From assembly GCA_050736615.1 (NCBI GenBank), contig JBOHWL010000142.1, forward strand, positions 1 through 11,584: 11,584 bases of DNA. Direction: 5' to 3'. This document shows, in pieces, positions 6,249 to 11,584 of this stretch (positions are counted from its first letter, which is position 1; each line of letters opens with the position of its first letter). The stretch comes from JBOHWJ01 sp050736615 (GTDB taxonomy: Bacteria; Desulfobacterota; Binatia; Binatales; Binataceae). The translations under genes and the position numbers were made by a program. The notes under the pieces are model-generated. The model was not told the origin of the DNA and searched no databases. It worked only from the letters and a program-made list of their open reading frames with translations.

Positions 6249-7727
6249 GTGGACGAACTCAAGCGAACCGACCCCGAAATTTTCAAACTGATAAATGAGG
6301 AGGAGCGTTATCAGGTCGAATCAGTGCGCCTGATTCCGTCGGAGAACTACGTCTCCAGGGCGGTGCTCGAGGCGACCGGCTCGGTTCTGACCAACAAGTA
6401 CTCCGAAGGCTACGCGCATCGGCGCTATTATCAGGGCCAGCGCTATATCGACGAACTGGAAACGCTCGTGGTTGAGCGCGCCAAAGCTTTGTTTGGCGCC
6501 GAGCACGCCAACGTCCAACCCTATTCCGGCTCGCCCGCGAACCTCGCCGTTTATTTCGCCCTGCTTAAGCCCGGCGACACCCTGATGGGCTTGGCGTTGC
6601 CGCATGGCGGGCATTTGACCCATGGCTGGAACGTCAGCATCACCGGCCATTTCTGGCGACCGGTTCATTACACCGTTGATCGCGAGAGCCAGCGTATCGA
6701 CTACGACGCGGTGCGCGAGTTGGCGCGCAAAGAACGGCCGCAAATCATCGTCGCGGGAGCGACCGCCTATCCGCGGGAATTCGATTTCAAGACCTTCGCT
6801 GAAATCGCCAAAGAGGTCGGAGCCTATCTGCTCGCCGATATCTCGCATATCGCCGGTCTGGTGGTCGCCGGGGCGCATCCCAGTCCATTTCCTCATGCGG
6901 ACGTGGTGATGACGACGACCCATAAGACGCTGCGCGGTCCGCGCGGCGCGATGATCCTGTGTCGCAAAGAGCTGGCGGAAAAGATCGATAAAGCGGTCTT
7001 CCCGGGGCTTCAGGGCGGTCCGCATAACCATACCACCGCCGCCATTGGTGTGGCGTTAAAGGAAGCGGCGACGTCCGCGTTTAGAGACTACGCCCATCAG
7101 GTGGTGCGCAACGCAAAAGCGCTCGCGGCTGAACTGCTTACGCATGGCTACAATTTGGTCTCCGGCGGCACCGATAATCATCTGTTGCTGGTCGATCTCA
7201 CCAACAAAGGCGTCATCGGCAAAAAGGCCGCGCAAGCCCTCGATCGCGCGGGCATCATTTGCAACTACAACACCGTGCCCTACGACCCGCGTAAACCATT
7301 CAGTCCCAGCGGGATACGGCTCGGCACCCCCGCGGTGACCTCGCGTGGCATGGGCGAAGGCGAAATGCGCCAGATCGGTGCGTGGATGAACGAGGTTATC
7401 GCGCATGCCGACGACGAGGCGACCATCACGCGGATAGCGCGGACGGTCAGCGAATTCTGCCGGCGTTTTCCGGCGCCGGGAATAATCGTTTGGCCCCAAA
7501 TCATTGCCGCCATTTTTAACGCCGCATGCACCAGCCACTGCTGTCGTAACGAACCGGGTCCGCGAAGAAAGGGAAAACCAGAAAATGTCTCTGAAAGACA
7601 AGAAGATCCGGGATTCCTCAGTTTCATACGCAGCTCGCAGACTCGCCTGCTCGCTTCGCCGCGCAGAGCGGCTCCGCTGGCTGCGCTCGGAATGACAGGC
7701 CGAGGCTTGTGCGGAGATTTCCCCTAG
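6249..7727 (+). CDS. glyA: Serine hydroxymethyltransferase with abnormal C-terminal read-through
   Basis: The enzyme interconverts serine plus tetrahydrofolate with glycine plus 5,10-methylenetetrahydrofolate, a PLP-dependent cytoplasmic step that supplies one-carbon units. Residues 1-410 are a full family match. They include LIPSENY (28-34), NKYSEGYAHRRYYQG (49-63), PYSGSPAN (91-98), the DISHIAG motif (197-203) and the PLP-lysine segment TTTHKTLRGPRG (222-233), with Lys226 as the Schiff-base residue. FPGLQGGPHNH (251-261), NTVPYDPRKPF (341-351) and SGIRLGTPAVTSRG (354-367) also match. The GTG start has a good ribosome binding site. Normal enzymes are about 410-430 residues and end soon after the FCRRFP-type segment seen at 403-408. 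Here the frame continues about 80 more residues into a dispersed repeat. A TAA at 7483-7485 in the +1 frame is where the gene would end if one base were missing just before it. The catalytic domain is intact, so activity is likely. Confidence 0.95.
   Translation: MDELKRTDPEIFKLINEEERYQVESVRLIPSENYVSRAVLEATGSVLTNKYSEGYAHRRYYQGQRYIDELETLVVERAKALFGAEHANVQPYSGSPANLAVYFALLKPGDTLMGLALPHGGHLTHGWNVSITGHFWRPVHYTVDRESQRIDYDAVRELARKERPQIIVAGATAYPREFDFKTFAEIAKEVGAYLLADISHIAGLVVAGAHPSPFPHADVVMTTTHKTLRGPRGAMILCRKELAEKIDKAVFPGLQGGPHNHTTAAIGVALKEAATSAFRDYAHQVVRNAKALAAELLTHGYNLVSGGTDNHLLLVDLTNKGVIGKKAAQALDRAGIICNYNTVPYDPRKPFSPSGIRLGTPAVTSRGMGEGEMRQIGAWMNEVIAHADDEATITRIARTVSEFCRRFPAPGIIVWPQIIAAIFNAACTSHCCRNEPGPRRKGKPENVSERQEDPGFLSFIRSSQTRLLASPRRAAPLAALGMTGRGLCGDFP
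7605..7697 (-). repeat. Dispersed intergenic repeat of the TGTCATTCCGAGC type
   Basis: Read on the minus strand, this segment starts TGTCATTCCGAGC and runs through GC-rich self-complementary sequence to GAGGAATC. That is the arrangement of a widespread intergenic repeat family in several environmental bacterial phyla, whose translation often shows CHSERS... on one strand and ...LAALGMT on the other. Its inner part is dense in small palindromes. It occupies the end of the extended glyA frame. The family assignment is by recognition, not search. Confidence 0.6.
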
Positions 7728-7734
7728 TTTGATC

Positions 7735-7797
7735 AGTTCCGTTTCGCTCAACTGGCGTGCTCGCGGAACCTTTGGCTCCGCGCACTGCTCAGGATGT
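7735..7797 (-). repeat. Second dispersed repeat-like segment, CATCCTGAGC type
   Basis: On the minus strand the segment begins CATCCTGAGCAGTGCGCGGA. The opening CATCCTGAGC is typical of another common bacterial intergenic repeat. Inside it, CGCGGA (7762-7767) pairs with TCCGCG (7777-7782). It lies next to the first repeat in the same orientation. The left boundary is uncertain. Confidence 0.4.
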
Positions 7798-7831
7798 CGA
7801 CGGTTTCTACGCCGGCGTGGGTTGTAACGAA

Positions 7832-7872
7832 GGTGAGCAGGCCGGGCTCCTACGTTACTCGGCCTGCTCACC
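7832..7872. terminator. 13-bp perfect hairpin between convergent glyA and beta-helix genes
   Basis: GGTGAGCAGGCCG (7832-7844) and CGGCCTGCTCACC (7860-7872) are perfect reverse complements around a 15-base loop. The hairpin begins ten bases past the stop of the minus-strand beta-helix gene and follows the glyA end, so a bidirectional terminator is the natural reading. Neither side has a long T run, so it may act with Rho or as an RNA-stabilising end. Confidence 0.6.
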
Positions 7873-7881
7873 GGCCAGCGC

Positions 7882-9153
7882 CTACCGGTAAGGGTTCAGA
7901 CGCCCGGTTCCGCCGCCTGAATTGGGCTTTACTTCACTCAGGCTCAGATCGAGGTGACTCGGTGGGACGCAGGTGTTGCCGCTAAGGATGTTGTTAACGG
8001 TGTTCAGGAAAACGCCCCCGACGATCTGATTGCCACTTCCGCCGTTGAGGATTCCGGCACAGGCCTCATTGATATCGTTGCCGACCACATGATTGCTGTT
8101 GCCGGTGGTTCCGCACGAGCTGTCAAGATGAATCCCCGACTCGTCGCTGTCGGAAACGACATTGCCGACGATGGAATTGTTGTTGCTGCAAATATCAACA
8201 CCGTCGAAGATCGAGGTGCCGAAGACCTGGTTGCCAAGGATGGTGCCACCATCCGCGGAGAGTCCCGGAATTGAGGTGTCAGTCACGTAAACGATGCCGA
8301 ATTGAGTATTCCCAACGACATTGCTGATCACACGCACACCCGCCGAATCATAGACCAGGATCCCTGCCGCTGCGTCGCCAGGATCGGTCGACGTGTCAAG
8401 CGCGTAGATGTCGTCGATCACTTGATTATTCATGATCAAGCCGGTCGCGCCGAAACCGATCTGGATACCGTTTTCGGCCGCGCCCGTGGTCGGGCCTTGG
8501 CCGCGAACTGAGTTCTGCTGAACAACCAGGCTCGTGCCGGTCTCGTCCCCCGTGATTCCGTTCTTCTGGTAATCATGCACGCTGCTGTTCTTGACCGACA
8601 CCGTCGAGCGTCCGGAGTTTCCGCTTTGGACAAACAGGCCGAGTCCGCTCTGGCAACCGTTGAGATCGGCCGGGAGCTTCTGGTTACGTAGGGCGACACC
8701 CGTCACCGTGCCGGAGGCGTTCTGAAACAAGATGCCGATCACGGTCGGCGCGCATCCGTTGACCTGGTTGTTGGCGCCGTCGACCGTAAGATTGCTCAAT
8801 ACGACGTGGCTCGCGCCATGCACGAATACTTGAGCGGCGATAGGCCCGCCCGACGACAGGCTGGTAGCGTTTTGGGTCAGGCCTGTCGCTGGCGGAACAA
8901 TAATGGCGGCGTTTTGACCGTTGCTCGCGACCCCTTCGATCGTGAGGTTCTTCGAAATGTCGAGCTGCTCCGCGTAAGTTCCCGGACAGACCTGGATCAT
9001 GGAACCCGGGCCCGCCGCGTTGATTGCGTCCTGGATCGTCTCATTGACGCCACCGGGACACGAGCCGACGATAACAGGTCCGCTACCCAGCGCGGTTCCC
9101 GCCCAAAGCAACGTGACCGCGATGCCCGCTAACAAAGACCGATTCAGTTCCAT
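7882..9153 (-). CDS. Secreted right-handed parallel beta-helix protein
   Basis: The product is 423 residues from the ATG at 9153, which has GGGGGAG at 9163-9157 just upstream; a GTG/ATG-type start at 9180 has no such signal. Residues 1-24 are a signal peptide (basic start, LLAGIAVTLLWAGTALG core). The mature N-terminus shows the usual entry to a pectate-lyase-like fold: TIQDAINAAGPGSMIQVCPGTYAEQLDISKNLTIEGV. Then come many Asn/Gly/Val-rich rungs of about 20-25 residues such as GIQIGFGATGLIMNNQV, GILVYDSAGVRVISNVV and GNSNHVVGNDI, typical of NosD/PbH1 repeats. Several cysteines fit an exported, disulfide-stabilised protein. Family members are polysaccharide lyases, epimerases, adhesins or surface proteins; no catalytic motif for a lyase stands out. 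It has no coding neighbour on its strand and ends at the 7832-7872 hairpin. Confidence 0.85.
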   Translation of the reverse strand: MELNRSLLAGIAVTLLWAGTALGSGPVIVGSCPGGVNETIQDAINAAGPGSMIQVCPGTYAEQLDISKNLTIEGVASNGQNAAIIVPPATGLTQNATSLSSGGPIAAQVFVHGASHVVLSNLTVDGANNQVNGCAPTVIGILFQNASGTVTGVALRNQKLPADLNGCQSGLGLFVQSGNSGRSTVSVKNSSVHDYQKNGITGDETGTSLVVQQNSVRGQGPTTGAAENGIQIGFGATGLIMNNQVIDDIYALDTSTDPGDAAAGILVYDSAGVRVISNVVGNTQFGIVYVTDTSIPGLSADGGTILGNQVFGTSIFDGVDICSNNNSIVGNVVSDSDESGIHLDSSCGTTGNSNHVVGNDINEACAGILNGGSGNQIVGGVFLNTVNNILSGNTCVPPSHLDLSLSEVKPNSGGGTGRLNPYR

Positions 9154-9197
9154 TTTCTCCCCCTGTGTCTTTGATACCAATAACTCTGATATCTGGT

Positions 9198-9227
9198 ACT
9201 ATCCCAACCTTAAGAGCAAACGATCAA
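9198..9227 (-). promoter_or_regulatory. Weak candidate promoter for the beta-helix gene
   Basis: On the minus strand, TTGATC (9227-9222) and GATAGT (9203-9198) are separated by 18 bases, each matching four of six consensus positions. A start near 9190 would leave a leader of about 40 bases. Low certainty. Confidence 0.22.
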
Positions 9228-9487
9228 TCAGAAGCGTTGTTTACTCCAGTATCTCATGCAACGTCAAGCAAAAGGGATGCGGAATGTGCCCGGCACATCG
9301 GTTCTCGGATACAAAGTGCCTTGAACTGCACTTTTCTTTGAAGAAATATGATCTTTCTCTTAAGCTCGCGGAGTTTGTCTCAGTCTTCGACATGCTCCGG
9401 AGTTGAAGCTCTGATATTCGGACCCGGTGACCCGGTGCGCTCAGCCGTGACGAACGCGAAATGGTCGCGGCGGTCGCTAGACTGTCA

Positions 9488-9592
9488 TTACTGAACCGTG
9501 AGCTCGGCGTGGATGCGCGGTGCGCCGTAGGTGGCGCGCGAGCGGCGATGGATCTCGGCGATGCGTGCATTCAACTCGGCATCCGCACGCAT
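9488..9592 (-). pseudogene. Decayed fragment of IS3-family transposase (OrfB)
   Basis: The minus-strand frame ending at the TAA at 9490-9488 encodes DAELNARIAEIHRRSRATYG followed by APRIHAEL. This matches the region of IS3/IS150-type OrfB transposases normally read as (D/A)xxLxxxIxxIHxxSRxTYGAPRxHAEL, which lies before the DDE integrase core. After HAEL the frame meets T-V-Q and a stop, and upstream the similarity fades into another frame. Only about 30 of the roughly 280 residues of OrfB remain. No terminal inverted repeats were found. It ends about 60 bases before the F420-type oxidoreductase start. Confidence 0.8.
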
Positions 9593-9654
9593 GCTCGCGC
9601 AGCGGCAGGCTCCGCGCTTGACAGCGGGGGTTGGCTGACCGGATAAAGCTGAGC

Positions 9655-10737
9655 ATGACCACCGTAAAAATCGAACGTACCCTTAACTTCGGCGCGCCCT
9701 ACACGCCCGAAATGGAAGTTGGGCGCAAACCTCCCGGGCCGGTATGGAACGCGATACCGCGCCAGGTCCGTGAGGCCGGTGAACTTGGCTACGACACGGT
9801 ACTCGCAGTCGAGACGCAGCATGATCCATTTTTAGCCCTTGCGATTGCGGGGCAGGAACCTTCCACGCTGGAACTCGGCACCGGCATCGCACTCGCTTTT
9901 ACGAAAAGCCCGGTGGCGACTGCCTATATCGCGTGGGATTTGCAGGCGATGAGCGGCGGACGGCTGGTGCTGGGCTTGGGCTCGCAGGTCAAGGGCCATA
10001 TTACGCGGCGGTTCGGGATGCCGTGGTCGAAACCGGCCCAGCGCATGAAGGATTATGTGGGTGCGATGCGCGCGTGCTGGAACGCGTGGCAAAACGGGAC
10101 GCCACTCAATTTTCAAAGCGAGCATTACAACCTTTCCTTGATGACGCCAAATTTCTCGCCGCCGCCGCTCGAGCGTCCGCACATTCCGGTGCTGATCGCG
10201 GCGGTGCAGGAGCGGATGCTGCAAGTGGCGGGCGAGGTCTGCGACGGCGCGCGCCTGCACGGCATCGTGACCCGGCGCTATATCGACGAGATCGCCCTTC
10301 CCAATTTGAAAAAGGGCTTTGCCAAATCCGGACGGCCGGCCGCCGAATGGGAGCGCTTTGACATTTCCGGCGGCGGTTTTCTATGTACTGCGCCGGACCA
10401 TGATTCGCTCGCCCGCGCGGTCGAGAAGATGAAGGCGACCATTGCCTTTTACGGTTCCACCCGCTCCTATCATTCGAGCTTCGCGCTCGACGGATGGTTA
10501 CGTCAGGCCGAGGAACTGCACCGGCTGTCGGTTCAGCAGAAATGGGAGGAGATGCCGAAGTTGGTGAATGAGGAAATGGTGCATGCCTTCGCCGCGGTGG
10601 GCACCTACGACCAGATCGCGGGCGTGATGAAAAAACGCTTCGCCGGGGTGAACCGCATGTCGTTCGAAATTCCCGTGCATAACGAGCACGATCGCGGCGT
10701 TCTGAAAGAAATTATCCAGGACCTCCATCGGGAGTGA
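9655..10737 (+). CDS. LLM-class F420-dependent oxidoreductase, MSMEG_2256 type
   Basis: A 360-residue protein of the bacterial luciferase-like monooxygenase (TIM-barrel) superfamily. The stretch VETQHDPFLALAIA (52-65), LELGTGIALAFTKSPVATAY (72-91), AWDLQAMSGGRLVLGLGSQV (93-112) and HITRRFGMPW (115-124) follows the pattern of the TIGR03617/MSMEG_2256-type group, predicted to use deazaflavin F420 rather than FMN. The reaction and substrate are unknown. SLMTPNFSPPP (161-171) and IPVLIAAV (177-184) are the usual mid-barrel motifs. The start is the ATG at 9655; an in-frame TTG at 9631 would add eight unlikely residues. The ribosome binding site is weak (GGATAAAG region). The gene stands alone: an IS remnant lies upstream and the DUF262 gene starts 60 bases downstream. 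Its presence suggests that the host makes coenzyme F420, but no cofactor genes are in the window. Confidence 0.9.
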   Translation: MTTVKIERTLNFGAPYTPEMEVGRKPPGPVWNAIPRQVREAGELGYDTVLAVETQHDPFLALAIAGQEPSTLELGTGIALAFTKSPVATAYIAWDLQAMSGGRLVLGLGSQVKGHITRRFGMPWSKPAQRMKDYVGAMRACWNAWQNGTPLNFQSEHYNLSLMTPNFSPPPLERPHIPVLIAAVQERMLQVAGEVCDGARLHGIVTRRYIDEIALPNLKKGFAKSGRPAAEWERFDISGGGFLCTAPDHDSLARAVEKMKATIAFYGSTRSYHSSFALDGWLRQAEELHRLSVQQKWEEMPKLVNEEMVHAFAAVGTYDQIAGVMKKRFAGVNRMSFEIPVHNEHDRGVLKEIIQDLHRE

Positions 10738-10783
10738 AATTCCTGCCTTCGGATATTGTTCTGCCGCAATAGAATGCCGCCCT

Positions 10784-10790
10784 GGAGGAG
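10784..10790 (+). promoter_or_regulatory. Ribosome binding site of the DUF262 gene
   Basis: GGAGGAG lies seven bases before the ATG at 10798 and fixes the start of the broken DUF262 frame in preference to an in-frame start at 10756. Confidence 0.7.
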
Positions 10791-10883
10791 TCGTGCCATG
10801 CCTAGTCAGCTCCAGAACCTTAATGAAATGTTCAACAGTAAGGTTTTCCGAATACCGGATTACCAGCGTGGATATAGTGGGGT

Positions 10884-11012
10884 TCCCAGCAGCTGGATGA
10901 TTTCTGGGATGACCTTGACCGCCTGGACTCCAAGCAAAAGCACTACACAGGGCAGTTGACGCTTGACAAGGTTCCCAAGGAATCATGGGAGAAATGGGAC
11001 GAGGACACGTGG
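10884..11012 (+). repeat. Left arm of 129-bp inverted repeat inside the DUF262 gene
   Basis: This segment is the reverse complement of 11456-11584 with three mismatches in 129 bases, at positions 10935, 10949 and 11001 of this arm (approximate to one base for the first two). It encodes the stretch from S-Q-Q-L-D-D to D-E-D-T-W of the DUF262 protein. The arm begins about seven bases after the first frameshift. Confidence 0.93.
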
Positions 11013-11415
11013 CTCATCAGCGAGGAAGACTACAAGCCTTGGTATGTAGTGGACGGTCAGCAGCGGCTGACGACGGCTATCATTCTAATTAAATGCCTTC
11101 TTGATGCAACGGCCGACGATCGTCAAATCGCATTCACGGATAAACCCGATCACGTAAAAAAGTACTTGCTACAGCAGGGCGATGTAAGTCGCTCGTATCT
11201 CTTCGGTTACGAGAAGGACAACCCGAGTTACGAGTACCTGAAGACGCAGATTCTTGAGCAAGACTCGTATCAGTATCAAGGTACGGAGACCACGTACACG
11301 GCTAATTTGTGGAGAGCAAGGGAGTTTTTCCGTGAAAAGCTGTGCGACTCGGGCCACGAGGACGTTGAAAGGGTGGTTCAGGGCGATAACTCAAAAATTT
11401 CTCTTCAATTTGTAT

Positions 11416-11442
11416 GAATTGGTCGAGGAACTCGACCAATTC
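11416..11442. repeat. Perfect 12-bp hairpin with 3-base loop
   Basis: GAATTGGTCGAG (11416-11427), loop GAA, CTCGACCAATTC (11431-11442). It lies inside the DUF262 coding sequence (residues E-L-V-E-E-L-D-Q-F in the restored frame) and 13 bases before the inverted-repeat junction. No T run follows that would make it a standard terminator. Confidence 0.85.
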
Positions 11443-11455
11443 GTAGTTTTTGAAA

Positions 11456-11584
11456 CCACGTGTCCTTGTCCCATTTCTCCCATGATTCCTTGGGAACCTT
11501 GTCAAGCGTCAACTGCCCGGTGTAGTGCTTTTGTTTGGAGTCCAGGCGGTCAAGGTCATCCCAGAAATCATCCAGCTGCTGGGA
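11456..11584 (-). repeat. Right arm of the inverted repeat: antisense DUF262 fragment at window edge
   Basis: Read on the minus strand this arm encodes the same DUF262 stretch as 10884-11012, without frameshift inside the arm. Two of the three differences are silent (Lys AAG/AAA, Thr ACA/ACC) and one changes Glu to Lys. It runs off the window end, so its full size is unknown. Homology stops sharply at 11456, at the shared sequence GGACACGTGG. Confidence 0.93.

Larger units (their letters stand above)
9181..9654. other. 474-base gap with lower GC and an IS fragment
   Basis: The left part (about 9181-9410) is visibly richer in A+T than the neighbouring genes and shows no coding frame I recognise. 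An 8-base tandem repeat ACCCGGTG occurs at 9422-9429 and 9430-9437. The right part holds the IS3-type transposase remnant at 9488-9592. The composition shift and the remnant point to past insertion and decay. Confidence 0.55.
10798..11455 (+). pseudogene. DUF262 (GmrS/ParB-like) protein gene, two frameshifts, 3' part missing
   Basis: The protein begins MPSQLQNLNEMFNSKVFRIP and reaches DYQRGYS, the classic DUF262 opening. Then the frame is lost. Reading on in the next frame from 10878 restores W-G-S-Q-Q-L-D-D-F-W-D-D-L-D, so a missing T in AGTTGG at about 10877 explains it. The second piece carries YVVDGQQRLTTAIILIK, containing the DGQQRLTT nucleotide-binding motif of GmrS and related type IV restriction and defence proteins. 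A second shift at about 11371-11377 (GTGGTTC where GTGTTC is expected) again moves the sense frame, which goes on as FRAITQKFLFNLYELVEELD and QFVVFETT to about 11455. There the sequence jumps into an inverted copy of the gene. The family is usually 500-700 residues with a C-terminal DUF1524/HNH nuclease, so about two thirds are absent. Codon use is visibly less GC-rich than in the preceding gene, which fits acquisition. The lesions may be sequencing or assembly errors. Confidence 0.82.

Noticed and set aside
7585..7695. Short plus-strand frame MSLKDKKIRDSS with a purine-rich upstream region
   Set aside because: Most of it is repeat translation and it has no family similarity; the start-like look seems accidental.
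7056..7871. Minus-strand frame of 271 codons opposite the glyA 3' end
   Set aside because: The translation is antisense glyA plus the dispersed repeats (CHSERSQRS-type text), not a gene.
9422..9437. Tandem ACCCGGTG repeat as an insertion-site duplication
   Set aside because: The two copies touch each other and do not flank the IS3 remnant, and IS3 elements normally make shorter duplications.
9241..9662. Minus-strand frames overlapping the IS3 relic
   Set aside because: They are out of frame with the recognisable transposase stretch and mean nothing by themselves.
11013..11455. Invertible phase-variation cassette
   Set aside because: Inverted arms are present, but there is no recombinase gene nearby, and inversion would join the N-terminus to a frame that soon stops. 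Kept only as a minor alternative in the findings.
1..11584. CRISPR array, tRNA, rRNA or riboswitch
   Set aside because: No regularly spaced direct repeats, cloverleaf-like or conserved RNA sequence was seen on either strand by eye.

Overview
The window is a moderately GC-rich bacterial stretch with mixed gene orientation and short gaps. The genes are an ArnT-like glycosyltransferase, an LLM-class F420-type oxidoreductase of the MSMEG_2256 kind, a CDGSH iron-sulfur protein, a secreted beta-helix protein and dispersed 'TGTCATTCCGAGC' / 'CATCCTGAGC' intergenic repeats. Together they suggest an uncultured soil or sediment bacterium, for example a deltaproteobacterium-like, Binatota or Acidobacteria lineage. 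No rRNA, tRNA or marker gene settles this, so the assignment is inference.

Layout. Positions 1-1850 (minus) hold a large polytopic GT39/ArnT-type glycosyltransferase open at the left edge. Diverging from it, 1911-2879 (plus) is an EamA/DMT exporter. A small CDGSH protein (3023-3226) and a 105-residue protein of unknown function with a strong ribosome binding site (3539-3856) follow. The latter converges on a membrane-anchored LysM-like protein (3895-4578, minus). A divergent gap then leads to an FAD/NAD(P) oxidoreductase of the adrenodoxin-reductase/GltD fold class (4806-6173) and serine hydroxymethyltransferase glyA (6249 onward), which may be cotranscribed. The glyA frame runs about 80 codons past the expected protein end into dispersed repeats, which looks like a lost stop codon. 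A 13-bp hairpin separates glyA from a convergent secreted beta-helix gene (7882-9153, minus). The next gap holds a decayed IS3-family transposase fragment and precedes an F420-type oxidoreductase (9655-10737).

The right end is the oddest part. A DUF262 (GmrS/ParB-like, DGQQRLTT motif) gene starts at 10798 with a good ribosome binding site but is broken by two apparent one-base frameshifts. The last 129 bases of the window are a near-perfect inverted copy (3 mismatches) of an internal piece of the same gene. This is either a real inverted duplication of a decaying defence-type gene or a fold-back/chimeric join at a contig end; the sequence alone cannot decide.

No multi-gene novel system is evident. 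The genes look like mostly independent metabolic and envelope functions, with a possible defence gene remnant at the right edge.
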